NCBI GenBank assembly: GCA_903813345.2
Contig: CAIIXF020000012.1
Coordinates: forward strand, 16,920,020-16,984,019
Length of the DNA: 64,000 nucleotides
Source: Owenia fusiformis
Lineage: Eukaryota > Annelida > Polychaeta > Sabellida > Oweniidae
Reading direction: 5' to 3'
Shown here: positions 34,677-46,483 of the stretch, one piece after another
Layout: every line of letters begins with the position of its first letter
How positions within the stretch are numbered: the stretch's first letter is position 1
Program-made: the position numbers and the translations under genes
Notes under the pieces: generated by a model
Told to the model about the DNA's origin: nothing
The model's input: the letters and a program-made list of their open reading frames with translations, nothing else
Database searches by the model: none

Positions 34677-35285
34677 TAAAGGAATATTCCTTGCCAAACC
34701 ATCTCTCTCCTCATATGGTAGCTATAACCATATATATGCTTGCCATGTTTAGCAAAACACGCAAAAATGTTTTGATATGGTCAAATTTGATCACTTAGAA
34801 ATGTGATGCTCAATTCCAGTAAGCTGCCATCTTTTAAAATTTCACACAGGAAGTGATGTCATCGACTCTCAACTTTGCATATAGCATTAGGTGAGGAGCT
34901 ATTAAGAATTACAAAACCAGCTAAATATTCTTTTTCAACTTTGTATCTTATTTAATCCTTCTGAAAACCTCTTCTCTTATTCTAAGTTGACAAGCCCTGC
35001 AAATATTTTTGCACAGAAAGTAATGATCACTTGTCTAGAAGTGATTTTGTGCTACTTTCCTATACTGTTATGGGCAAGGTTATAGAAGTTGAGAGTTGAT
35101 GACATCACTTCCTGCAAGAAATCTTAAAAGATGGCAGCTCACTGGAAATAAGCACTAGATTTTTAAATGATCAATATTGACCATATTAAAACATTTTCCC
35201 ATGTTTTGCTAAATATAGAAACTATATATATGATTATAGCTACCATATCAAGAGAGAAAGGGTCTGGCAAGGAATATTCCTTTAA
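34677..35285. mobile_element. Foldback element, ~609 bp, TTAA ends
   Basis: TTAAAGGAATATTCCTTGCC at the left and GGCAAGGAATATTCCTTTAA at the right; arms of about 240 bp (including GATGACATCACTTCCTG and AAAGATGGCAGC) around a ~130-bp spacer. TTAA at both ends suggests piggyBac- or Kolobok-type mobilisation. Confidence 0.75.
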
Positions 35286-36967
35286 ATAATGTGTTAACAA
35301 TACACTAACATGAGCAAATATTGTAATATGAGGAGAGAGTAGTGTCAATTTCATGACCCTTCTAGCCAATGTGTATGGATCTTGCACTGAGACTGGACCT
35401 CCTTTCTGAAAGAATCTGTTGGACAGATGGGCTCACCATTCACCACTGTGTGGCTAATTTTATGCATTCATTATTTAATTACTTTTTGTACTTGGTTTGA
35501 TCGGGAATCTCTTGTTGCAAAATTATTTGTTTTGCCCACCACCTTGTATCCATGCCGTGCCCCGCCATCTGTCCCAAAGTATTCACATGGTGGCGAATGG
35601 TGAGCCCACACGACCTAAGTGTGACAGCTCCATTACATTGAGGTGATGTGAGGTATGGTAAAGGATGTCACAAGAACCTGAAGTGTACAATAATTCAAGC
35701 TTTCATCATGCCTATGTATGCCACTCCCCTCATTCTGATTCAAGAAATACATTGTATATAAAGGACCTCGATGTACCCAACACTGAGTTATGATCAATTG
35801 TTGTACACGAACCTCAAATTAATAGAGTAGATCTGAAGTAACAATCTGACAATACAAGCTCTCAATCATAACAAGGCATCAACATGCAAAATGTCACTAC
35901 CTGCAATTTGTTACAGACACCAACCACCGAATGCCAATTCATCCACAAAAAGTTGGAGACTTTAACAATAAGTCACCACTTATGGTGGTGACATAATTAC
36001 ATGACAAAATGCAGAAACAATGCTTGGTGGTGTCATATAAATAACAATGTACCTTGTAATACAATTGCTATGTACTATAAACTTTAAAATTACAATTTTA
36101 GATTGTAATTCACAATTCATATTTCTTCATAGTACTAACATTGTTGCTACTTGCACATTATTTACTGTAGAATCTGGAAACATTAAAACACACTCTAAAA
36201 TAAATATTTATCTTACATTGCATTTTATTGCAAATATTTAAGTATGTTGTATTTTTTAAGAATGTTGTATTTTTGAGAAGTGACAAGAATATGATGAGAC
36301 TTCTAATATTATATTGAAAGTTGACTTTAAGTGGTTATTTGTTCTTAATTTCAGCACTTGGTGCATTCATTTAGACAATCAAGAAGCAGATATGAAAAAT
36401 TCACCCAATTAAATCTTCGACAAAATCGAAAGGAATAAAATAAATTCACATTTCAAAGTAGAGTTGCTCCATGAGATATCATGCAGACATAAAAGTTATG
36501 TAACATTATGTGGATGTAAAAATAGGGGGGAGAACATATTTATTTGACACCCTGTACATACATATACTTGTTAACCCTAATATTGCATACTGGCCATTAT
36601 ATAGTTTATATACATGTATATATAATATGTACATTCTGTAGAGTAAACCATACTGTATACTGCAGGCATACAAAACAATGTTGTAAGTGTTAAACTATTG
36701 ACATAAACAAAAAAGTTAAAATCTTGTAAAAGTTGTTTTTGCAGTTTTGTTCGCATTCTTAAGCCAATCAAATTATAAGTTATATTCTAAAATCTGAGCT
36801 TATAAATCATATTAAGAGCAGATCAAGAAAATTAGAAAGTGCAAAATAAAGTTTTGGGAATTTAATTTTTGCAATTCCATTTTGCAGTATCCAGGTATCT
36901 AGTGTGTGAAATGCTAAATTCAGCCTGGATTACCCCCTCTCCCTCCCTCTTTAGGTATTGCACATTA
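35286..36967. other. Intergenic interval between convergent TEKT2 and FBXO21 3' ends
   Basis: Includes a copy of the GGTGGTGACATAA repeat at 35870-36000 and a small inverted pair near 35430-35620 (GGGCTCACCATTC / GAATGGTGAGCCC). TTTATT at about 36539 (AATAAA on the minus strand) may serve FBXO21. No gene. Confidence 0.5.
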
Positions 36968-39900
36968 TCAGCTCTCATATTTATCTCTGACAAGTTTTTC
37001 AGTGATATGCAAGTCTTCAGGATATTGTTGTAACTTATGAGTGTTTGGAAGATAATAATGTCCCTTGAATTCTTCAAAGTATCGCCCAACTTCCGGGTGG
37101 GTGATTTCTGATGGTTCTGAAGCCAGCTCCAGGTTCTCTGTAAGAAAATACAGGTAAGGTTTTTATCTTTCTATAATAGCTGATGCCAAACAGACATTTA
37201 AATGCCCAGATTCATTTTTAGTGACTAAATAAATTAATTACCATATACTAAAATTGGGTTGCATTGAATGACATCTATTTCTACGTGAGGTTCTTTGAGA
37301 TTTTTAGTTATAACATCGGTAGTGAAATGTTATCCTTGGTCTAATATTTTCCATTAATTGTGCAAGTGGATTGGTTTATTGAATTACTTGGCAGAAACCT
37401 CAATACAAATATGATTTTATACATGTATTAAGTTGATTATATCTATGTTATATATATATGAATCCTCAAACCTTGAGCAGCATATCTGTTAGATCCATCA
37501 TCTACAAGAACATTGTAAAATGGCTGATACTGTTGCTTCTCCAGGTTTGGTACACCCATCTGTACAATCCATTCATGACTAGCAGTACAATGAGAGTCCC
37601 ACCCATATATGACACACTTGTATCTGTATCTGAAATATATGACACACTTGTATCTGTATCTGAAATATATGACACACTTGTATCTATATCTGAAATTTTT
37701 GACACACTTGTATCTAAATCTGAAATATATGACATACTTGTATCATTTCTGTAAATATACGACACACTTCTATCTATATCTGAAATATATGACACACTTG
37801 TATCTGAAATATATGGCACACTTGTATCTTTATCTGAAATATATGACACATTTGTACCTATATCTGAAATTTATGACACACTTGTATCTAAATCTGAAAT
37901 ACAAGACACACTTGTATCTATATCTGAAATATATGACACATTTGTATCTATATCTGAAATTTATGACACACTTGTTTAATCTGAAATATATGACATACTT
38001 GTATCATATCTGTAAATATACGACACGCTTCTATCTATATCTGAAATATATGACACACATGTATCTATATCTGAAATTTATGACACACTTGTATCTATAT
38101 CTGAAATATATGACACATTTGTACCTATATCTGAAATTTATGACACACTTGTATCTATATCTGAAATATATGACACATTTGTACCTATATCTGAAATATA
38201 TGGCACACTTGTATCTATATCTGAAATATATGACACATTTGTACCTATATCTGAAATTTATGACACACTTGTATCTAAATCTGAAATACAAGACACTGTA
38301 TCTATATCTGAAATATATGACACATTTGTACCCATATCTAAAATTTATGACACACTTGTATCTAAATCTGAAATATAAGACACACTTGTATCTATATCTG
38401 AAATTTATGACACACTTGTATCTATATCTGAAATATATGACACATTTGTACCTATATCTGAAATTTATGACACACTTGTATCTAAATCTGAAATACAAGA
38501 CACTGTATCTATATCTGAAATATATGACACATTTGTACCCATATCTAAAATTTATGACACACTTGTATCTAAATCTGAAATATAAGACACACTTGTATCT
38601 ATATCTGAAATTTATGACACACTTGTATCTATATCTGAAATATATGACACATTTGTACCTATATCTGAAATTTATGACACACTTGTATCTAAATCTGAAA
38701 TACAAGACACTGTATCTATATCTGAAATATATGACACATTTGTACCCATATCTAAAATTTATGACACACTTGTATCTAAATCTGAAATATAAGACACACT
38801 TGTATCTATATCTGAAATTTATGACACACTTCTATCTATATCTGAAATACATGACACACTTGTATCTGTATCTGAAATATATGACACACTTGTATCTTAA
38901 TATCTGAAATATATGACACAATTGTATCTATATCTGAAATTTATGACACACTTGTTTCTATAAAGATTTGACACAATTTAAGTATTCAAGCAAGGTTTAC
39001 ATTTGATACGAAATATGAACAACTACTTTTATACACATTTATTCCCCTCATTTATTGAGGTACCCATCAATATTAATACTGTATATACCTTTTATGATGC
39101 ATTATCAACCCTGTAGAGAACTCCACCTCTGGGTTTCTTGATTTCAGCTTCACATCAATCTAAAGACATCAGAAAAGTAGTACATGAATTGTTGACATCG
39201 ATTTGAAAGAATCTGACAATTATTTTGGATACTGATGTCATCAATACAAATATAGTGAAATCTGTTTAAGTGAAACACATATGGTGTAAATAGTGTTCAA
39301 CCTTATAGAGGGGTTCAACTTACACAGACTCATCAAACATTCATTATTTCGTCCCTGTAAAATATGATGATGAGTGGCTCTATGAGACTTTATTTATTTG
39401 ACTAGTTCTTCAGTGATAGCACTAAAGGTAATGGGTAACAAGATTTGGAAAACTGATCCATTCATTTAGGTCTCCAATTTCACAGGTTTCCTATACATTG
39501 TTGACCTTAATCTGTAGGCAACAGACAAATATATTAATAAAAATAGGTGACATAAATCTAGCAAGTTTATGAATGGCTAACATGATGCAGTAACATACCC
39601 ATTTGTTGTTTGAATCAGAATCATCTTCGTGAAGTTGTTGTCTGGCAGTGTCAGTGAGGTAGGCGAGTAATCCAGCTGGGGGACCACCTCCTTCTGAGGA
39701 TGTCACCTTCTGTAGCAACTCTATCACCTAAAGAGTACAAGATACTATGAGTATGAGCCTGTAATACAGTTAAAAACTCATCTGCAATGAACTCAACTAT
39801 ACATAACCATTGAAACTTTATCAAGATAGAGATTAACCCCCCCAAAGTGTGCCAAGACCTAAAGATCTAAAGATGGATTTAATTTGTCTAAGACTGACAT

Positions 39901-42900
39901 ACTTCAGGCCCATAGTCAGCTTTTGCCAAGGAATGTGTTTACTTTTCATCATGAGCGTTTTTTTCAATTGGAACTTTCAATATAAAGTGTATAAATATAT
40001 GTAATCTAATATTCATGTTCAACTGTAAAATCTACAAAACATACTTTTTGTGAAATTCAATGAAACAGCCTTGTACCATATACCAACTGAATAAAAACTA
40101 TTATGAGTAGAAATTAATGGAAACCATAGTGACACTGCACCATCATTTTCTAGACATACCTCAGTGACATTAATATTCATATGGAGATACAATCTGGCTA
40201 ATAGTAGTTTGTTGTCATTATCTTCTGGACATATCACCATCATCAGTTCCACAGCATTACGTAAACACTGGAGGCTATCTCCCATGTTATCCTGTTGCCT
40301 ACCTATGTTGATTAGATTACGTACCATTCGTATGAAAACCTAGGATAATATAAAATACAGTGTCAGTGTTGCATTTTGGGTAATACATTATGTAAGTACT
40401 GAAGGAAGGTTATCTCCCATGGTGCCTTGTTGATCAAATTACCCAGCATTCACACAAATAATTCAAACTGAAACCGGAGTGATATACAAGTAAACAATTA
40501 TGTCTAAAAGGCAAGTACAAATCAAATTGAATGATAACAAAGTTTATGAAAATACCATTTTTCTTTGATAACACCTCTACAAGTGAAACATTTGCCAAGT
40601 GGAATACAATTTTAAAGTATCAAAGGCATTTCACGCACACAGGTTTAAATGTACTTCAAACTATTTTCAACTCTAATAATATACACTTACCATTCGTGGT
40701 TTGATGCTTCTAAAATGTTCTGAGTTGGCATTGGCAGGGATGAAAAGTCCACCTTGACCAAGCACACTCCTACATTCATTCTGGGTAAGGAACGTGCCTT
40801 TATTGAAGACATTGATATATGTGTCTTGTTGTTCAGAGGGTAACCTAGGAAACAAAGAGTTCTTTAAAATTGCTTGCATACAGTCTGATCAGCAGATTAT
40901 ATCAGCAGTACCAAAAATACTTTGTATTACATGTATTATCATTTATTTTATATGTGAAATTAATACAAAAGTATATTTGATATATTCTGACACGGTAAAA
41001 TATATTTACATCATTGTCAATCTAAAAACTAAACTTGGTCAATAAGCAGACTTTTTATCAGTACATAAACGCTTTCATAAAGGAGTCCCACTTCAAGAGA
41101 TACTGTATTTTTTACATAGTAGTACTCAATACTCACGTTGGGTGTTCCTTGAACTTGAGCAAAAAGTGTGAAGGATAGTTAACAGGATAGCAGACTACAC
41201 CCAGTCTTCTGGCTAGAGCAGCATAGACCACAGACAGGGAGATAGGGATGCCTGTCTTCAGTTCTAACACCTGGAAAATTAGATAATTTTTGTACTGTTT
41301 AGTGTAAAATTCAGTGAAATATTCTCACTTTCAGGATGTGGATAAGAATTGGTCAAAATTTGCCATTAACAATTTAACATGTTTTTTTTCTCATTTTCAA
41401 GTTTTTCTAATTTTCTAATTTTCACGAGTTCATCAAAATACTGCATTTTCAATTTTACGTGGTTTTTCTCAATTTCAAATGGGTGCAAATTGATTTTCCA
41501 GAAGGTGCAAGTATTTCAAATGGGTGCAAATTGATTTTCGAGAAGGTGCAAGTATTTCAAATGGGTGCAAATTGATTTTCCAGAAGGTGCAAGTATTTCG
41601 AATGGGTGCAAATTGATTTTCCAGAAGGTGCAAGTATATCAAAAGGGTGCAGCATCCACTTGCTACAGTGCTTGGGAGATCACTGAAATTGCTTAGTTCA
41701 AATATTCTAAAATAAAACACAACTGGTTTCTGGAATGACATCACATGACCTGACATACCTTGTTGATATATGAGTTGCTAGGGATGTAGTAATGCTCCAC
41801 GTTTCCATGGAAATGTAGAACATCATACAGTATGTGATTGAGAGAGTCTAACACTTGTCTTGATACGTCACCAGGCCACAAACTTTCCTCAAAATCTAAA
41901 ATATGCAAAATTTAAATGTGGATTCAAGACAGATACCTAAATCTAGATTCATCGTGGAAACCAGCTGATTTCCCACAAAGCCTCCAATCAGTAGCAAAAT
42001 TTACCTCATAACAGTTTCACGAAATAAACTGAAGAGATAGAGATGAGTGATGAAAAAATTAAAATCTTTGGTTTTTATCATTCCATGTAATGCTACAGGA
42101 TGCTCCTTGACATCCCCTTGTCAATAATAACAACTTTGGACATTTCTGCATCTTAAGTCTTCAATAACTTCTATTTTCGATCAGGAATCTCAATTGTTTC
42201 TCTTTTAGAAAATAAAATTAGGAGTATCAAGGACATTCCAGAAAAGATTGCTTTTGTTGTTTGCTATATCAGGCCCATAGCCAGAACTTTCAAAGGGGGG
42301 GGGGGGGGGTTCACGTTTCCCCAAAAATTCTAGGGGGGTTCACTTTGGCAAATTTGGCCAAAAATCACTCAAGAATTAATCAGAATTGTGAAAAATGTTA
42401 TGATTTTGAAGGAAATTTTGGCTGGGGGGGGGGGGTATATCACTTTTAATTCATTTGACATGTGCAATCCATAAGCAGAAAATCATGATGATATCAAAAA
42501 TTAAACAAGGCATTACCATGCAAAATGTTACAGTCTGCCATTTGTTACAGATCCTGGACTCCGAACACCAACCGCTGGATGCCAAACATATCCACAAAAA
42601 AGTTGGATACTTAGTGACGATATGTCACCACTACCACTTCAGGTGGTACATAAAAATCATATGCAACGCTTAACAAATATTTCACTTAATTTCCTGATCT
42701 TGACCCTGTCAAAAAAGTGTAGAAGTAAACCTAAAGTAAAACTTACCTTCAGGTATTGGTTGTTTCAGAGCAGGATGATTCTCGTTGATAGTGGAGAGGT
42801 GTTTCCTAACTTGCCCCACAATTGTGTCTAATTTGTCAGCTATACTGTTGTGTGTTATGTCTAACGTAGGCTGGCACCATTGGGCTATCAGTACAGCTCC

Positions 42901-45900
42901 TGAAACAGTATATTATATAAGTCATGTCCCTGATCTACTCAAGGATGACACTACTGTTAAGTCTGATACCACATAGGCGTAGCTGGGGGGAAGAAAAGAG
43001 CTTGAAAATGCTTTTTATTTGAAGCTTCTAGTTCAATTTTCAAGGAAGTTGCATCAATAAATTCAAACAAATCTTAAAAAAAGATTTTGCCTTGCTTATC
43101 CCACGATTGCACCCCTGACTGAAAACCCCCCAAAAATTGGCAATCGCACCCCCCTGATTGAAAGTGCCTCTGCCCCTCTACCATATGTCTGGACTAACAA
43201 TACTTTAATGTAAGGACACAAAATGTCGCTTGCCACCACAAAATGATCACAAAATATGCTCATTTCACTAATTAATTTTCAGGATAAGAATTTCAGACTC
43301 ACAAGAATTAACTGAAAAATTGTGCTGGTAAGATCCAGTCTAAAAGGCAAAAACATGCTCTGTACTCAGCACTCATTCAGCTGTTGTAGAAGTTACTTTA
43401 CTAACCTGTTTCGAGAAGTTGTTTTTTCGATGGTAGTGCCAAGAAGTCCTCAAACTCAATGCGTAAGCTTATTTGCTGTACATATCTCAGTGCCTTCAAT
43501 GCATAGTAGGCTAATGTAAGATTGGAAACTGATGTCCTGAATTAGAAGATGATATACATGTTATAGTTGCTAATTAAGATTACATTCTGATACTCAAACC
43601 ATCTCTGTCATGCAAAAAGACTGATAGGAGGCTGTGTTTAGATCTCACGATTGGAAGATTAGACCTAATACAATTACATAGAGATCCAGGGCTCTCACCA
43701 GGAAATATTTAGGGTGTGGTGCTAACACCTTCAGAATAACCATTCAATCATGATAAATCATATTTATGTTATGTTTTATCCTTTTTACATGCTTTTATTG
43801 TATATTCAGTCAGGTTTAGACTGTGGAAACAGTCATGATTTGCCAATAGGGTGTGGAGGGAGCTAAATAGAGTGTGGTGCTGTGCCACAGTCTAAAAGCC
43901 TGGCGGGTCTTTTCAACTTTTCCCTGTTAAATTTATGATTTCCATTAATTTTGCCTGTTGTTTTCATTTATTTAGCATGTTGTGAGAAATTGCAGTGAAA
44001 CCCCTGAAAGAAATCTACTGTAGCCTATAATGCTAACTTACCTGTGTTTGTTATGTACAATGCTCATTAGCTCATCAACAATGAACTTAGAGGCATGCTC
44101 ATGCTGGCCCAACATAAGGGCAAAATTTTCAAACCCAGATTTTGGCACATCCTCTTTGTCATAGTACAGAGCAGGCATATCAGCTATAGTTCTACGGACA
44201 GCTATTCCGCAACTGTGCCTGTGGCGGTATTCATCTTTCCAGCAGTAGCGACATTGTTTACTATAGCGGTTTAACAGACCAGGCCATCTGTAAAAGATAT
44301 CATGAAATTATTTCATTAAGATGAAATCTACAAACAATACTAATATACAAGGTGACCCAAAATAATGCAATTATGCAACCCATAAATATGCTCGTCATTT
44401 CTATAGCTAATATAATATGATATATGCATCATCTTTCAATCATACTATTAAAGCTGAACTTTACGCAAACAAGCAAATTAGTCTTGCCTGAACTGGGGAT
44501 CGAATTCAGGACCTATTGCGAAAGAGGTACACACGCTAGCACTGAGCTATGTGGGTGGACTGGTCTTTCAAAAATGTGTTCGATATGGCCAACTCAACGT
44601 TGCAGGCACTCCTGAATGTGGTGCATGAAGTTATCAATTATGCAGACACACTCCTCTCTTGGGATAACTCTGATCTTTGCATAGTCAAACAACATTTACC
44701 TAGCCTGGGGCAATTCTTATTTCATAATGATGAAATCTACAAACAATATACAGGGTGACCCAAAATAATGCAACCCATAAATGTGCTCGTCATTTCTATA
44801 GCTTATACGATATATGCTTCATCTTTCAATCATACTAAGCTGAACTTTACGCAAACAAGCAAATAAGTCATGCTTGAACTGGGGATCAAATTCGGGATCT
44901 ATTGTGTAAGAGGTACATGCGCTAGCACTGAGCTATGTGGGTGGACTGGTCTTTCAAAAATGTGTTCGATATGGCCAACTCAAAGTTGCAGGCTCTCCTG
45001 AATGTGGCGCGTGAAGTTATATCAATTATGCAGACACACTCCTCTCTTGGGAAAACTCTGATCTTTGCATAGTCAAACAACATTTACCTAGCCTGGGGCC
45101 TTCTTATCTGACATGTCTTACTGCCCCAGAAGAAAGCTGTTATTGAGTTTAAGGTTGTTGAACTAATCTTTGCAGTGATTTCTGATTTCAAGTGTTGTCT
45201 GGCGACGGTTTTCATAAACAATGGTCTTTCAACAACCCTCCCAGATACAAATCTGAGACGTATTAGTCTAGAATTGTTTTCATGGCCTGAGTTCGTCGTT
45301 AACATGCTAAATATAAGAGTTAGCTGACGTTTGGGAGTCTGACTTACCTTCTAAAGGTTAGAACCCGAATCTTAATGAAACCATATCACCTTTGTTGCGT
45401 CGATGATGATGCATAAACACAGCATTTGATAGAAATTAGTGTAAATGCTTTTCCGACTTTTTCATTTTTTCATCAATGTTGACTTCCGGGAAGGCGTTGT
45501 AGTTATCACGAAATAACGCATTGACCCTTGAACTTTACTTTGTTGACATGTCAACCAAGCATGTCTGGTGTGAAAATTAAAAGAATATTAAGCAATGTTC
45601 TACATCCGCCAAGCTAAGTGAAGTAATTTAAAATTACCAATTTCAAGTGAAGTACGCAACGAACGAAACTGCGTGATCTACACCCCCACTATTGGTCTGA
45701 ACGAAATGCTACGTAGAAATATGAGCCGTCTGCTGTATTAGTCGATTAATAGAGTAAGACCTGTTGGTGATGCTTTATAATTTAGACCAAAACATTGAAG
45801 AACAAACGAACCTGTAAATCGTGAAAACAACGAACAAATATTCGGTTTTCACATATGTTTGGTAATTTTTCGTATTGAAACTTCCGGAACTTACAAGGAA

Positions 45901-46483
45901 ATCATTCATTTTCACGGTCCATGATTTACCTCTTGGATGTTGTGGCAAATGCTCCATGGTTGACGGAACAAAGGTGATATGGTTTCATTAAGATTCGGGT
46001 TCTAACCTTTAGAAGGTAAGTCAGACTCCCAAACGTCAGTTAACTCTTATATTCAGCATGTTAGCGACGAACTCAGGCCATGAAAACAATTCTAGGATAT
46101 ATACATGTATCCTATTTAGTCTGAATAACATTCATTGCGTGACCCAAAATAACGCAACCCATAAATGTGCTCGTCATTTCTATAGCTACTACAATATATG
46201 CTTCAGAAGACTCTGGGGCATCACTCATGCAGGTGCTTTAGGGCAGATAAGATCTCGAAAAAAATATGAAAATGAAACAACTGAACTTCACTTGCCTGTT
46301 TTTCAGTTTTTGTTTCCAGATTTCATTGCTGTTAGATACATGACAAAACCTCTTGCAAACCAATGATAACCGAGAGAGATCTAGGTGGGTAAGTACATCG
46401 CAGGCAATAATATGCTCTAGTAGCTCATCTGGCAACGCTAAAGGCCCTAATGTGGGCAGATTGTGTTTGTTTTGATCTGACAT
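36968..46483 (-). CDS. FBXO21: F-box only protein 21 (F-box, SirB1-like and YccV-like domains)
   Basis: Substrate-receptor subunit of an SCF ubiquitin ligase. Twelve coding exons: 46296-46483, 44042-44287, 43406-43536, 42747-42899, 41759-41895, 41137-41270, 40691-40844, 40160-40339, 39599-39727, 39089-39159, 37472-37629, 36968-37137. They total 1851 bp, 616 aa (human about 620-628), and every phase closes. The F-box spans residues ~16-60 (LPDELLEHIIACDVLTHLDL, ending EIWKQKL). The SirB1/transglutaminase-like domain is ~245-325 (GIPISLSVVYAALARRLGVV, YPSHFLLKF). The YccV/HspQ-like domain is ~490-600 (FSTGLIMHHKR, KCVIYGWD, FYNVLVDDGSNRYAAQ, HPEVGRYFEEF). Intron 1 uses a GC-AG donor (AG|GCAAGT). 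Intron 10 is nearly all a minisatellite derived from its own acceptor. Intron 1 is a nest of repeats, including a 410-bp duplication. Confidence 0.95.
37472..37629 (-). CDS. FBXO21: FBXO21 exon 11, whose 3' splice site is the first unit of a tandem array
   Basis: Begins after TTTCAG and reads (AG)A-TAC-AGA-TAC-AAG, giving HHKR-YRYKCVIYGWD across the junction. This is the same length as the human KHKRYGYNCVIYGWD, so this AG is taken as the ancestral acceptor. A second CAG six bases further in would delete two residues in frame. The exon holds the core of the YccV-like domain and ends at a GTTTGAG donor. Confidence 0.9.
37611..38974 (-). repeat. 30-bp minisatellite made from the FBXO21 intron 10 / exon 11 junction
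   Basis: About 45 units, mostly 30 bp, with a few of 27, 24 and one of 32. On the FBXO21 strand a unit reads ATATATTTCAG followed by the first 19 bases of exon 11 sequence. The unit nearest the gene overlaps the real exon start. The array fills about nine tenths of intron 10 (37630-39088). Nearly every unit keeps an acceptor-like TTTCAG, TTTTAG or TTACAG. From 38292 on there is a 207-bp higher-order repeat of seven units, present twice in full and once in part, which indicates recent block duplication. In the coding frame units encode YFRYRYKCVI. In-frame stops occur in the fifth, sixth, fourteenth-fifteenth and forty-second units counted from the exon. Confidence 0.95.
41475..41650. repeat. 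41-bp minisatellite, about four units, FBXO21 intron 5
   Basis: Unit GGGTGCAAATTGATTTTCCA plus GAAGGTGCAAGTATTTCAAAT; starts at 41481, 41522, 41563 and 41604 give an exact 41-bp period. Related GGGTGCAA sequence lies near 15150. Confidence 0.93.
42270..42440. mobile_element. CAGGCCCGTAGCCAGG-family MITE, copy 3, FBXO21 intron 4
   Basis: CAGGCCCATAGCCAG...CAAATTTGGCCAAAAATCAC...TATGATTTTGAAGGAAATTT with poly-G tracts at each side; its right terminal sequence is lost or decayed. Confidence 0.75.
43688..43915. mobile_element. Small foldback in FBXO21 intron 2
   Basis: CAGGGCTCTCACCAGGAAAT and GGGTGTGGTGCTAACACC at the left recur inverted as GAGTGTGGTGCTGTGCCAC and AAGCCTGGCGGGTC at the right. 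Imperfect arms; decayed. Confidence 0.45.
44486..44556 (-). ncRNA. tRNA-derived SINE head, copy 1
   Basis: On the minus strand CCCACATAGCTCAGTGCTAG resembles a Pol III A box and GAATTCGATCCCCAG a B box, about 45 bases apart, as in a tRNA. Arms do not close into a good cloverleaf, so this is a SINE head or tRNA relic rather than a working tRNA gene. Confidence 0.6.
44876..44946 (-). ncRNA. tRNA-derived SINE head, copy 2
   Basis: Second copy within the 410-bp duplication. The B box is slightly altered (AATTTGATCCCCAG), suggesting it is no longer active. Confidence 0.55.
45271..46098. mobile_element. Inverted duplication with ~130-bp arms around a 563-bp spacer, FBXO21 intron 1
   Basis: 45271-45401 and 45965-46098 are reverse complements with about four differences in 130 bp. 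Each arm contains CCTTTAGAAG-GTAAGTCAGA, a good splice donor pointing away from the centre. The spacer is less AT-rich than its surroundings and carries on the minus strand an open start MEHLPQHPRGKSWTVKMNDF followed by GTAAGT. It could be a foldback transposon or an inverted duplication of a promoter/first-exon unit. Confidence 0.7.

Larger units (their letters stand above)
44311..45130. repeat. ~410-bp direct tandem duplication including a tRNA-derived SINE, FBXO21 intron 1
   Basis: GATGAAATCTACAAACAATA, GGTGACCCAAAATAATGCA, CTGAACTTTACGCAAACAAG and TTTGCATAGTCAAACAACAT occur in order in 44311-44721 and again in 44722-45130. The duplicated unit includes ordinary intron next to exon 2, so this is a segmental event, not two insertions. 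The last part of the second copy diverges after GCCTGGGGC. A short third relative (GTGACCCAAAATAACGCA) lies at 46138-46205. Confidence 0.85.

Noticed and set aside
38031-38705. 224-codon minus-strand frame as an independent gene
   Set aside because: It lies in the FBXO21 coding frame but consists only of array units, begins at a non-ATG codon and ends at a unit with a stop. Openness follows from the repeat length and is not evidence of selection.
37609-38907. 432-codon plus-strand reading frame (MTHLYLYLKY repeats)
   Set aside because: It is the antisense of the FBXO21 minisatellite. Units of 30, 27 and 24 bp are multiples of three, so any stop-free frame stays open; it has no gene context of its own.
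44486-44556. Functional tRNA gene
   Set aside because: A- and B-box-like words are present but the acceptor and anticodon arms do not pair convincingly, and the unit is duplicated with surrounding repeat sequence.
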